A stretch of 34,242 bases of DNA from Chloroflexota bacterium (lineage in GTDB: Bacteria; Chloroflexota; Anaerolineae; Anaerolineales; Villigracilaceae), in the NCBI GenBank assembly GCA_016235425.1, contig JACRLC010000052.1:1-34242 (forward strand), read 5' to 3'. This document shows positions 21,987 through 29,976 of this stretch, piece by piece. Below the pieces are notes generated by a model, which did not search any database, had not been told where the DNA came from, and saw nothing but the letters and a program-made list of their open reading frames with translations. Position 1 is the first letter of the stretch. Every line of letters starts with the position of its first letter. A program made the position numbers and the translations under genes.

Positions 21987-22976
21987 TTACTCGTTGAACA
22001 TCTCGCCAACCGACCGGCCTTCATGCGCGCGTTTGATCACTTCGCCCAGCATCGAAGCGACGGTGAGTATGGTGATGCGGTCTTTGAGACATTGCATTTT
22101 CTCTTCAGGGATGGGACAGCTATCCGTGGTGATGATGTGTTTGATGGGAAGCCCGGCCAGGCGCTTCGCCCCGCTGTTTGAAAGGATGGGATGCACAAAT
22201 GCCAGGTACACGTCGCGCGCGCCGTTCTTCTTGACCACATCCACAGCCTGCGAGATCGAGCCGCCGGTATCCACCTCGTCATCCACGATAATCGCGTCGC
22301 GGTTTGCCACATCGCCGATCAACGTAAGCGCCTCGGCTTTGGCGTCGTTACCCTGGCGGCGTTTTTCAATGAAAGCGACCGGCAAATCCATATCCGCCGC
22401 GTAGTTGCGGGCCTTCTTCGCAAAACCAAGATCGGTAGCCACCACAACAGGGTCCGCCATGCCCGCGCGCAAATGTTCATTGATATATTCGATAAGCATG
22501 TGAGAAGCCGTCAGCACATCGCCCGGCACGGAGAAGAATCCCTGGATTTGTCCCGCGTGCGGGTCGAGAGTCATGTAACGGTCCGCGCCTGCGACCTCGA
22601 GCATATCGGCCACCAGCCGCGCCGTGATCGGCACGCGCGGCTGGTCTTTCTTGTCCGAACGGCCATAGCACAGATACGGCACAACCGCCGTGATGCGCGC
22701 GGCTGAATCCAACCGCAGTGTTTGGATCGTGATCAACAACTCCATCAGGTTACGATGCACAGGCGAAGACGTGGTCTGGATCACATACACATCCTGTCCG
22801 CGCACACTCTCACCTAATTTCACGAAGATATTTTCGTTCGGGAACTCGATCACTTCGCGCGTACTCAAGCGCTGGCCGAGATAATCGGAAATCTTTTGAG
22901 CAAGTTCGGGCGAGCCTGTTCCTGCAAATAACTTGATCCCACCATATACTTTCAAATCGTGATGAAAGTGGTGCAT
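21987..22976 (-). CDS. prs: Ribose-phosphate pyrophosphokinase (PRPP synthetase)
   Basis: Makes PRPP from ribose 5-phosphate and ATP for nucleotide, His and Trp synthesis. It is 329 residues. The pieces KLFAGTGSPELAQKI, FVKLGESVRGQDVYVIQ, CYGRSDKKDQPRVPITARLVADML, TLDPHAGQIQGFF and the PRPP-binding VDDEVDTGGS are all in the usual order. The start at 22976 overlaps the GNAT stop as TAATG. Another in-frame ATG at 23009 falls inside that gene. It is a member of the minus-strand run MeaB-GNAT-Prs-Fpg. Confidence 0.92.
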   Translation of the reverse strand: MHHFHHDLKVYGGIKLFAGTGSPELAQKISDYLGQRLSTREVIEFPNENIFVKLGESVRGQDVYVIQTTSSPVHRNLMELLITIQTLRLDSAARITAVVPYLCYGRSDKKDQPRVPITARLVADMLEVAGADRYMTLDPHAGQIQGFFSVPGDVLTASHMLIEYINEHLRAGMADPVVVATDLGFAKKARNYAADMDLPVAFIEKRRQGNDAKAEALTLIGDVANRDAIIVDDEVDTGGSISQAVDVVKKNGARDVYLAFVHPILSNSGAKRLAGLPIKHIITTDSCPIPEEKMQCLKDRITILTVASMLGEVIKRAHEGRSVGEMFNE

Positions 22977-23536
22977 TATGATTGTTTCTCCTTCATACGA
23001 GCCGTCCACTCGGAGCGCAATACGCTCATTAAAATAATATCGTCATATTTGCCGTGTTTGAATACGGCCTCCCGCATCCGCCCTTCTTCCACAAAACCTG
23101 CCTTCTCATAAGCGCGTATGGCGCGCGGGTTATCGGCGTAGACTTTCAAACACACGCGGTTCAGGTTCAAGGTCTGGAAACAATGGCGCAGGAGCAGGGT
23201 CATCGCCTCGGTTCCGTATCCTTGGTTCCACGCGGATTTATCGCCGATCATGATCCCCAACTCGCCTGAACTGTTCACCCATTCGATGCCGAATACGCCG
23301 CAATTGCCGATCAGCTTCCAACCGTCGCCGTCACGCACTTCAATCGCCAGCGGCTTCTCGTTTGGGTCGCGTTGCAGGGAGCGCTCGAACCAATGCTCCT
23401 CTTCCACGTTCGACATCGGCAAATAAAGTGAAAGCCCATGCGTCACTTCGGGGTCATTCACCCAGGCATAATAATGTTTTACGTCCTCGCGTTCTGCCGC
23501 GCGCAAACGCACCTGCTCTCCATAGATCATGCTCAT
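22976..23536 (-). CDS. GNAT-family N-acetyltransferase (RimJ/RimL/SpeG-like)
   Basis: 186 residues of the Acetyltransf_3 type. It opens YGEQVRLRAAEREDVKHYYAW. The acetyl-CoA loop region reads SAWNQGYGTEAMTLLLRHCF, with the common end NLNRVCLKVYADNPRAIRAYEKAGFVEEGRMREAVF. Targets in this family vary (ribosomal proteins, spermidine, small amines) and cannot be told apart here. It overlaps MeaB upstream (ATGA, 23533-23536) and prs downstream (TAATG), so all three are translationally coupled. An internal Met at 23530 is a possible shorter start. Confidence 0.82.
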   Translation of the reverse strand: MSMIYGEQVRLRAAEREDVKHYYAWVNDPEVTHGLSLYLPMSNVEEEHWFERSLQRDPNEKPLAIEVRDGDGWKLIGNCGVFGIEWVNSSGELGIMIGDKSAWNQGYGTEAMTLLLRHCFQTLNLNRVCLKVYADNPRAIRAYEKAGFVEEGRMREAVFKHGKYDDIILMSVLRSEWTARMKEKQS

Positions 23537-24591
23537 TTTGACCTTTCACTTTCCCCTCTCCCCCTGGGAGAGGGGCCGGGGTGAGGGTTCATTAGCACTT
23601 TCACCGCTTCCCACGGTGAGAGGTTTCTTTTTACAACCTTCTCGACAATTTCATCATACTGTTTTTGCGGGACACCTTCGCGGAAACGACTCATCAGCGT
23701 CTCCCGGATCAACGCATCCAACTCGACCTCGAGCCTGGCGCGCTCACGAGAGGCCCAATCTCCGCTTTGACGTAAGTGCGCCGCGTGCTTCGCAACCAGC
23801 CCCGCCAGTTCGGCAATGCCAGTGCCCTCGGTTGAGACCGTCCGCTGGATCGGCGGAATCCAGATCATGCCATCGCGCGGAGCCGCCTGTACAGAGTCGC
23901 TCATGATTTGACCGTGATGCCTGAACACGCGTTGACTCGGATGCGCCAGATCCAGCATGGACTTCAACGATCTTTCCGTGTTCTCCACACCGGGACGGTC
24001 CGCTTTGTTGACAACAAGAATATCGGCAATCTCAAGGATGCCTGCCTTGATCGCCTGAATGTCATCGCCGAGGCCGGGGGCTTCCACAACGATGGTCGTA
24101 TGCGCGAGCCCGGCGATATCCACTTCGCTCTGCCCCGCGCCAACCGTTTCGATCATCACAATATCATATCCCGCCGCATCGAACACTTGCACTACGCTTG
24201 CAGTTGCCTGGGCCAGCCCGCCGAGCGAACCGCGCGAGGCCATTGACCGGATGAACACCCCGGCATCGCCTGCCAGGTCGCGCATTCGCACGCGGTCGCC
24301 AAGCACCGCCCCGCCCGTGAACGGACTCGACGGGTCAACCGCCACAATCGCCACACGTTTATCGTCCTGCCTGCGGAAATGCAAAGCCAGTTGGTTGACC
24401 AGCGAGGATTTCCCCGTGCCCGGTGCGCCGGTCACACCGATGAGATGCGCCCTGCCTGTGTGAGGAAACAACTCGGCCAGCGCGGCGCGGCCTTCCAATG
24501 AATCGTTTTCAACTTGAGTGAGCAGGCGTGCCAGCGCGAGCCGGTCGCCGCCAAGAACGGAGGATGCCAAAGTCATGAACTCATTGCTCAT
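23533..24591 (-). CDS. meaB: MeaB-type GTPase, chaperone of B12-dependent mutase
   Basis: G protein that gates loading and protects methylmalonyl-CoA mutase. It is 352 residues. The P-loop GAPGTGKSS is at about 55-63. The conserved AVDPSSPFTGGAVLGDRVRM and FIETVGAGQSEVDIAGLAHTT-like stretches and the NKAD base motif are all present. The last 18 residues (NPHPGPSPRGRGESERSK) come from a palindromic repeat at 23553-23588 and are not a normal MeaB end. A short gap with a hairpin separates it from the B12-binding subunit gene. That subunit is present but the large mutase chain is not in the window. Confidence 0.92.
   Translation of the reverse strand: MSNEFMTLASSVLGGDRLALARLLTQVENDSLEGRAALAELFPHTGRAHLIGVTGAPGTGKSSLVNQLALHFRRQDDKRVAIVAVDPSSPFTGGAVLGDRVRMRDLAGDAGVFIRSMASRGSLGGLAQATASVVQVFDAAGYDIVMIETVGAGQSEVDIAGLAHTTIVVEAPGLGDDIQAIKAGILEIADILVVNKADRPGVENTERSLKSMLDLAHPSQRVFRHHGQIMSDSVQAAPRDGMIWIPPIQRTVSTEGTGIAELAGLVAKHAAHLRQSGDWASRERARLEVELDALIRETLMSRFREGVPQKQYDEIVEKVVKRNLSPWEAVKVLMNPHPGPSPRGRGESERSK
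23553..23588. repeat. CCCTCACCCC-type palindrome at the meaB end
   Basis: CCCCTCTCCC (23553 onward) and the matching GGGAGAGGGG arm are followed by GCCGGGGTGAGGGT. It is translated as the PHPGPSPRGRG tail of MeaB on the minus strand. It is the same family as 10339-10412 and 21555-21589. Confidence 0.65.
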
Positions 24592-24606
24592 TCCATCATA
24601 CGCGAA

Positions 24607-24631
24607 ACGGATTACGTAAATCGTAATCCGT
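24607..24631. repeat. 10-bp hairpin between B12-subunit and meaB genes
   Basis: ACGGATTACG (24607-24616) and CGTAATCCGT (24622-24631) make a perfect stem with a TAAAT loop. There is no T run behind it. It could slow transcription between the two genes or be a stray repeat. Confidence 0.5.
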
Positions 24632-24644
24632 GATCGCTAAAGTT

Positions 24645-25043
24645 CTATCCCATCACCGCGTGTTTGACCTCGCGGATAATATCGTCAGTGGAAGCGCCGG
24701 GACCGTACACCCCGGTCACGCCCATTTCTTTCAGGCGGTGCAGGTCTTCATCCGGGATGATGCCGCCGATGAACACCTTCACGTGGGACTGCCCGTTCGC
24801 TTTCAACAATTCCATCACGCGCGGCGTGAGCGCCATGTGCGCGCCGGAAAGCACCGAGAGGCCCACCACATCCACATCCTCCTGCAAGGCGGCTTCGGCG
24901 ATCATCTCAGGCGTCTGGCGCAGGCCGGTGTAGATCACCTCCATGCCTGCATCGCGCAATGCGCGCGCCACCACCTTTGCGCCGCGGTCATGTCCATCCA
25001 AGCCGGGCTTGGCAACCAGTACACGAATCTTACGTTCGGTCAT
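24645..25043 (-). CDS. B12-binding subunit of methylmalonyl-CoA mutase type
   Basis: 132 residues forming one cobalamin-binding domain (PF02310). The cobalt-binding D-x-H-x-x-G motif is visible as LDGHDRGAK (H18). The SVLSGAHM and GGIIPDED segments hold the B12 tail, as in small subunits of methylmalonyl-CoA mutase or related acyl-CoA mutases. The protein is too short to be a whole mutase and needs a large subunit elsewhere. The ATG has a GGAGG site five bases upstream and a -10 TATAAT (25071-25076). It lies directly upstream of meaB on the same strand, which is functionally consistent. Confidence 0.9.
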   Translation of the reverse strand: MTERKIRVLVAKPGLDGHDRGAKVVARALRDAGMEVIYTGLRQTPEMIAEAALQEDVDVVGLSVLSGAHMALTPRVMELLKANGQSHVKVFIGGIIPDEDLHRLKEMGVTGVYGPGASTDDIIREVKHAVMG

Positions 25044-25070
25044 GTTTCCTCCGAAGGAATAATCAACGAG

Positions 25071-25076
25071 ATTATA
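25071..25076 (-). promoter_or_regulatory. -10 box of the B12-subunit gene
   Basis: TATAAT on the minus strand, 28 bases before the ATG at 25043. No good -35 was found. The divergent gap to 25240 holds no recognisable riboswitch. Confidence 0.5.
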
Positions 25077-25223
25077 CTATGTTGCACAAAGGGGACATCT
25101 GCTTCGCCATTACAATTTGTACGCTTCTGGCAAGGCCCTTTACGCGAATGTTTTTGCAACTCACCTGCAACTCATTTCCCCCGCGTGGGGCATGGCATAT
25201 AACACAGGTCAACATTAAAATTA

Positions 25224-25232
25224 TGCTATACT
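25224..25232 (+). promoter_or_regulatory. Extended -10 promoter of the 25240 operon
   Basis: TGCTATACT carries a TG one base before a TATACT box. The ATG at 25240 comes seven bases after the box, so transcription probably starts at or just before the ATG and the message is leaderless. No ribosome site fits. Confidence 0.5.
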
Positions 25233-25239
25233 CAAAAAT

Positions 25240-25482
25240 ATGAAGACGCCGCGTGATTATTGGCCGCGCTGGGCAGAGACCTTGCGCCGATATCAGCTCA
25301 ATGAATTTGCCGCCTCGCTTCTCGAAGCAGGAAGTCCTCTTGCTGTACTTGGAGCGCAGGCGCTTTATTTTAGCCGCGGCTTCTTCGGCAATGACCAGCT
25401 CACCGCCCTCGCCGCCACCCTTGAAGAAGAAAGTGAAGCCCATGCTTTCGCCTCATTCTTAACCCAGGAGGCCGCCCAATGA
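25240..25482 (+). CDS. Small hypothetical protein, first of the membrane/ASKHA operon
   Basis: 80 residues, mostly helical by composition (MKTPRDYWPRWAETLRRYQLNEFAASLLEA), with no transmembrane segment, no cysteines and an acidic C-terminal half (LEEESEAHAF). No family was recognised. It opens an uninterrupted plus-strand run to 33459 and overlaps the next start by ATGA (25479-25482). The start is likely leaderless. The gene might be a soluble partner of the membrane proteins it precedes. Confidence 0.6.
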   Translation: MKTPRDYWPRWAETLRRYQLNEFAASLLEAGSPLAVLGAQALYFSRGFFGNDQLTALAATLEEESEAHAFASFLTQEAAQ

Positions 25483-26210
25483 CCGAACTGATCATACTTG
25501 CAGTTGTCGCGGCGCTCCTGCTCACCCTCACGCTTTGGAAGCGAAAGTCCCCAAAACAATTACGCGCCATCCCGGCATTCACACGTCTTTACAGTGCAAT
25601 GGGGTTAAGTGTGGAAGATGGTACGCGCCTGCACATCTCACTTGGGCATGGAAGTTTGCTCACGCCGCGCGGCGGATCGGCTTTGGCCGCGCTTGCCATG
25701 TTACGACATCTCGCCGAACGCACCTCCTCCAGCGACCGTCCTCCGGTTGCCAGTTCCGGCGATCCGGTTTTGAGTCTGCTCACACAGGATACTTTAAAGG
25801 AAGGTTACATCGCCGCGGGCGCGGAGGAACTCTTCGTCCCCACAACCGGGCGGCTGACAGGAATGAGCCCCTTCGGTTTTGCCGCGGGAACCATGCCCGT
25901 CGTCCGCGATGAGAACGTATCCGCTAACATCATGGTGGGAAGTTTCGGGCCCGAGTCTGCGTTGATTGCAGATGCCGCCGAGCGCGGCAATGTAATCACC
26001 ATCGGCGCAAGCGACGACCTCACGGCGCAATCCATCCTGTTCGCCGCCGGGCAGGACGCATTGATTGGCGAGGAGCTATATGCCTCCGGCGCGTACCTGG
26101 GCGCAGGTGCAGTACATCCCGCCAGCCTGACCGTGCAGGATATTCTGCGCTGGGTCATTATTCTCGTTTTGTTTGGCGGCGCATTCGCAAAACTTGCGGG
26201 GGTGATCTGA
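25479..26210 (+). CDS. Membrane protein with DUF6754-like domain
   Basis: 243 residues. There is a transmembrane helix at each end (about 3-20 and 222-241). Between them is a soluble part with repeated conserved phrases: RLHISLGHGSLLTPRGGSALAALAML, AAGTMPVVRDENVSANIMVGSFGPES and LIGEELYASGAYLGAGAVHP. This resembles the DUF6754 family of uncharacterised proteins (by memory, not search). The function is unknown. The start and stop overlap both neighbours, so it is coupled to the next membrane protein. The glycine-rich central fold could be a Rossmann-like or binding domain. Confidence 0.65.
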   Translation: MTELIILAVVAALLLTLTLWKRKSPKQLRAIPAFTRLYSAMGLSVEDGTRLHISLGHGSLLTPRGGSALAALAMLRHLAERTSSSDRPPVASSGDPVLSLLTQDTLKEGYIAAGAEELFVPTTGRLTGMSPFGFAAGTMPVVRDENVSANIMVGSFGPESALIADAAERGNVITIGASDDLTAQSILFAAGQDALIGEELYASGAYLGAGAVHPASLTVQDILRWVIILVLFGGAFAKLAGVI

Positions 26211-26842
26211 TGCGCGTCCTGACCGCCGTTATCGCGATTGCCTTCGGCTTGCTCGTTCTCGCGGGCTATTTCATCCCCGCGCTTCATGAATGGCAAACGC
26301 TCCTGTTGAACTGGGCAATGATCCTCGCCGCCGCCGCCGCAATTGTGGGCGTGTTCAATCTCATCTCCGTGCATGGCGAAAAGATCCGGCAACGTGAAAA
26401 GGGTAATTTATACAGCGCACTTTTGATCATCAGCCTCGTATCGACGTTTTTATTCGGCCTCGTCCAATACCTGACGCAGGGCGCTGTGCGCGTGCTTCTC
26501 GATGACTTGATGAGCACACTCGTCAACGGCATTATCTTCCCCGCCGAAGCCATGCTGATGGGATTGCTCACCGTCACCCTGCTTTACACAGCCATCCGCC
26601 TCCTGCGCCGCCGCGCAAATCTGATGAGCATCGTTTTCCTGATCACTGCCGCGTTGATCCTGCTCGGCACGGCCACCCTGCCATTTGGGGACATGCCAGT
26701 CTTTAGCGGATTGCGTACCTTTATAACGCAAACGCTGGCAGTGGGCGGTGCGCGCGGCATCCTGATCGGTGTGGCGCTTGGCACGCTCACCACCGGCCTG
26801 CGCGTGCTCCTGGCAACAGACCGCCCCTACGGAGGCAAGTGA
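26210..26842 (+). CDS. Six-helix membrane protein, unknown
   Basis: 210 residues. It has about six hydrophobic segments (near 5-22, 32-52, 70-90, 105-130, 140-157, 170-195) and a charged loop GEKIRQREKGNLYS after the second. It overlaps the genes before and after by TGATG. No family was recognised. It may form the membrane platform of the operon. Confidence 0.65.
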   Translation: MRVLTAVIAIAFGLLVLAGYFIPALHEWQTLLLNWAMILAAAAAIVGVFNLISVHGEKIRQREKGNLYSALLIISLVSTFLFGLVQYLTQGAVRVLLDDLMSTLVNGIIFPAEAMLMGLLTVTLLYTAIRLLRRRANLMSIVFLITAALILLGTATLPFGDMPVFSGLRTFITQTLAVGGARGILIGVALGTLTTGLRVLLATDRPYGGK

Positions 26843-29277
26843 TGCCGGATATTACCTGTCCCGTATGCGGTGAGGTCAACTCGGCGGACCAGGAATTCTG
26901 CCAGTATTGCCAATCGCGCCTCGAACCGCTGACCGGCCCGCTCAAAGGCGCGGACGCGCCCATCACGCCGGGCCAGCATCCCACAAAGAAAACGACCGCG
27001 GAACTTGAACCGATCCTGCCTCAATGGTTGAGGGAGGCGCGCGACAAAGCGCGCAAGACAGTTGAAGAACAGGCCGCGCAGGAACCCCAACCCCCAACAC
27101 CCGCTTCCCCGCCGGACCTGTTGGCTGGTCTGCAATCCCAGGGAGGCCATGAAGAAGAAGAGACTCCCGACTGGCTGGCAAGCATCACAGGCGCGAAACC
27201 GAAGGCGAAGAAAACCGAGGCCGAACCCACCGAAGTCCATTGGGTGGAATTGGGCAAGCCGGATGAATTCATGCGGGAACAGGATGAAGAAACGGGCATC
27301 CCAGCCACCCAGGAGCCATCTGCCTCTGCAAGCAAAGGCGGATTGCCTCCGTGGTTATCCAGCGCCCAGCCCACACAGGAAGATGGAGTCGATGAACTAA
27401 CGGCATGGTTCCGTCAGGAAAGTGAAGGCGAAAAGCCGCGGGCGGAGAAACCTGCTTTTTTAACGGATGCAGGTTCCGGGTCGTCCGAGGCGCTTTCAAA
27501 GTCGAGCGAAGAGACGCCAGATTGGTTAAAAAGTTTACAGGCGGAGCAATCCGCGCAGTTGGAAATCCCGCAAGCTGAAACGTCCCTGCCGGATACATCG
27601 AATGCGGACTGGTTGAAGAACCTGCAGGAACAACAATTCGATGCGGGACAAGAAAGCGCCGGGAGGGAAGCACCGATCCAGGGCGAGGTGCCAGCCTGGT
27701 TAAAGGGCGATACCACACCGCCCTCCGAAACAAAGGAAGTGCCGTCCTGGTTGCGCGGCTCAAGCCCTCCAGCGTTCACCTCCGAAGAAACATCCTCGGC
27801 GGAGGAACCCGCAGGGGAAAATCTTCCCGATTGGCTCAAGGCCGCCGCGCCGCAATCATCGGTGTTCGAGGAAGAGACGGCCGCGCCTGCACCCGCAGAG
27901 AGTCCCGATTGGCTCTCCTCACTTCAAAAAGAAGGAGCCGCCTCCATCTTTGAACCGGAGACACCCGAAGAGGGCGCGCCGCCGTCCGCCTTTGTGGATG
28001 AATCGCTCTCCAATGTAAACACGGACGCGCTCTTCACCGAACTTCCCGATTGGCTTTCAAATGTAAGCCCGGCGGAGACGAGCGCAACATCTGCCGAAGC
28101 CTCACTAACCCCGCCGGCTAAAAGCGCGGAGACTCTTGAACCCGGCGACCTGCCGTCCTGGGTGCAAGCCATGCGCCCGATTGAATCTTCGATGGCGGCG
28201 CAACAAGCGCCCGCCTCGGTCGGCGGCGAACAACCGCTCGAGACGCGCGGCGCGCTGGCGGGACTGCACGGTGTTCTTCCGGCAGTGCCGGGCGTGGGCG
28301 CTTCCAGCAAACCGAAATCCTATTCGATCAAGCTGCAAGCCAGCGAGGAACAGCAGGCGCACGCTGAATTGCTGGAGCAAATTCTTGCGGCAGAGACAGC
28401 GCCGGAACCAATCGCTTCGTTTTCGCCGCTGGCAGCCCAACGCGGACTGCGCTGGCTGCTGGCAATTTTATTGTTCGCCGCCGTCGGCGCTATGCTGTTT
28501 TTACGGACACAGTCCTTCGCAGTGCCATCGGGTGAAACAAACGAGATCAGGGACGCGCGTTTGATCACGGAAGCCATCCCCGAAAACGCGCCGGTTTTGG
28601 TTGTCATTGATTATGAGCCCGCGCTGGCCGGTGAAATGGAAGCGACTGCCGCGCCTTTGCTCGACCACGCCATCATCCTGAAACATCCGATCCTGACTTT
28701 TATTTCAACGAACCCAATCGGTGGAATGCTTGCTGAACGCCTCTTCACCGGACCTCTGAAAGACCGCGGTTATCAACGCGGGACTCAGTACCTGAACCTG
28801 GGTTACCTCCCCGGCGGCCTGACAGGTGTTCGGGCCTTCGCACAAAACCCTGCCGCGGCCGTGCCCTTCGACATGGACCTCGCCCCCGCATGGACGGGCA
28901 CGCCGTTGCAAAACGTGACGTCGCTTGGGCAATTTGCGGCCATGATCGTGATTACAGACAATGCCGAATCCGCCCGCACGTGGATCGAACAGACTGCTGA
29001 CAAGCGCCCGGCAACACCCCTCATCATGGTCTCCAGCGCGCAGGCCGCGCCGATGATCGAACCCTACTACCAATCCCGCCAGGTCAGCGGCATGGCGAGC
29101 GGACTTCACGACGGTGCGATCTTCGAACGAAACAACGCCGGTCTTCCCGGCCTCGTGCGCGGGTATTGGGATACGTTCAGTGTTGGCCTGCTTTTGGGAA
29201 TGGTCTTGATCCTGGGTGGCGGTTTGTGGAACCTGGCGCTCGGCCTGCGGGACCGCGCTATGGCAGAGGGAAAATAA
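26842..29277 (+). CDS. Zinc-ribbon membrane protein with eleven W-L short motifs
   Basis: 811 residues. An N-terminal zinc ribbon has C6, C9, C20 and C23 (CPVCGEVNSADQEFCQYC). A low-complexity, acidic, Pro/Ser/Glu-rich region runs from about 40 to 520. Within it the motif [LTVS]-P-[DASPQ]-W-[LV] recurs with tryptophans near residues 62, 111, 171, 228, 257, 286, 303, 331, 357, 404 and 440. A transmembrane helix follows at about 537-556, then a folded external domain to about 775 and a last helix at about 778-802. The even spacing of the motifs suggests many docking sites for one partner. GGAGG lies six bases before the ATG; the GTG one codon earlier is too close to it. The function is unknown. 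Confidence 0.7.
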   Translation: MPDITCPVCGEVNSADQEFCQYCQSRLEPLTGPLKGADAPITPGQHPTKKTTAELEPILPQWLREARDKARKTVEEQAAQEPQPPTPASPPDLLAGLQSQGGHEEEETPDWLASITGAKPKAKKTEAEPTEVHWVELGKPDEFMREQDEETGIPATQEPSASASKGGLPPWLSSAQPTQEDGVDELTAWFRQESEGEKPRAEKPAFLTDAGSGSSEALSKSSEETPDWLKSLQAEQSAQLEIPQAETSLPDTSNADWLKNLQEQQFDAGQESAGREAPIQGEVPAWLKGDTTPPSETKEVPSWLRGSSPPAFTSEETSSAEEPAGENLPDWLKAAAPQSSVFEEETAAPAPAESPDWLSSLQKEGAASIFEPETPEEGAPPSAFVDESLSNVNTDALFTELPDWLSNVSPAETSATSAEASLTPPAKSAETLEPGDLPSWVQAMRPIESSMAAQQAPASVGGEQPLETRGALAGLHGVLPAVPGVGASSKPKSYSIKLQASEEQQAHAELLEQILAAETAPEPIASFSPLAAQRGLRWLLAILLFAAVGAMLFLRTQSFAVPSGETNEIRDARLITEAIPENAPVLVVIDYEPALAGEMEATAAPLLDHAIILKHPILTFISTNPIGGMLAERLFTGPLKDRGYQRGTQYLNLGYLPGGLTGVRAFAQNPAAAVPFDMDLAPAWTGTPLQNVTSLGQFAAMIVITDNAESARTWIEQTADKRPATPLIMVSSAQAAPMIEPYYQSRQVSGMASGLHDGAIFERNNAGLPGLVRGYWDTFSVGLLLGMVLILGGGLWNLALGLRDRAMAEGK

Positions 29278-29278
29278 C

Positions 29279-29971
29279 ATGGTCATCTCCCCCGAATTAA
29301 TTGAACTCATCACGGGCATCCTGAGCTTTCTGATTACTTTGATGATCCTGAGTTACCTGATTGGCGACAATCCGCTGTTCCGCATTGCGGCCTATCTTTT
29401 CACGGGCGTCTCGGCAGGTTACATCGCAGTGGTGGCATGGTGGCAGGTTTTACTGCCGAAGCTGGTGTATCCGCTAGTCTCCGGCAACCCAATGGAAAAA
29501 GCATTCGCGGCCATTCCTCTTTTTGGGGTTGGGTTAATCCTCATGAAAATATGGCCGCGCTTGAGCAAGATCGGAAATCCCGCGATGGCTTATCTCGTAG
29601 GGGTGGGCGCGGCGGTGGCAATCGGCGGCGGGCTGACAGGCACACTCTTCCCACAGATCGGCGCAACGATCAACGCCTTTGACATAAACCTTGTCCCATC
29701 CGACAGGCCGCTTGGTTTCGTCGGTTGGATTTTGAACGGCGGGATCATTTTGCTGGGAACAGTCACATCGCTGGCGTATTTTCACTTTGGGGCAAACGCC
29801 AAACCCGACGGTTCCGTCAAACGCTTTATCCTGATCGAGATTCTCGCCTGGGTCGGACAGATCTTCATCGCAATCGCTTTAGGTGTCATCTTCGCGGGCG
29901 TTTATGCCGCCGCGTTGACCGCGTTCATCGAACGCATTTCGTCACTCCTTAAATTCATTGGATTACTCTAG
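29279..29971 (+). CDS. Polytopic membrane protein, unknown
   Basis: 230 residues with six or seven hydrophobic segments (about 8-30, 37-60, 75-93, 100-125, 147-170, 180-205, 206-226). Glycines are frequent in the helices (GVGAAVAIGGGLTGTLFPQIG). The ATG is at 29279, two bases after the previous stop. An upstream in-frame reading (29216) belongs to the earlier gene. It ends five bases before the MutL-like gene. No family was recognised; it could be the membrane anchor for the ASKHA protein. Confidence 0.65.
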   Translation: MVISPELIELITGILSFLITLMILSYLIGDNPLFRIAAYLFTGVSAGYIAVVAWWQVLLPKLVYPLVSGNPMEKAFAAIPLFGVGLILMKIWPRLSKIGNPAMAYLVGVGAAVAIGGGLTGTLFPQIGATINAFDINLVPSDRPLGFVGWILNGGIILLGTVTSLAYFHFGANAKPDGSVKRFILIEILAWVGQIFIAIALGVIFAGVYAAALTAFIERISSLLKFIGLL

Positions 29972-29976
29972 CCACT

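Noticed and set aside
25044-25239. Cobalamin riboswitch before the B12-subunit gene
   Set aside because: The gap is under 200 bases and no B12-box-like sequence or long-range pairing was seen.
27269-28310. Long minus-strand frames opposite the zinc-ribbon gene
   Set aside because: They mirror the low-complexity Pro/Ser/Glu-rich region and have no ribosome site or known motif.
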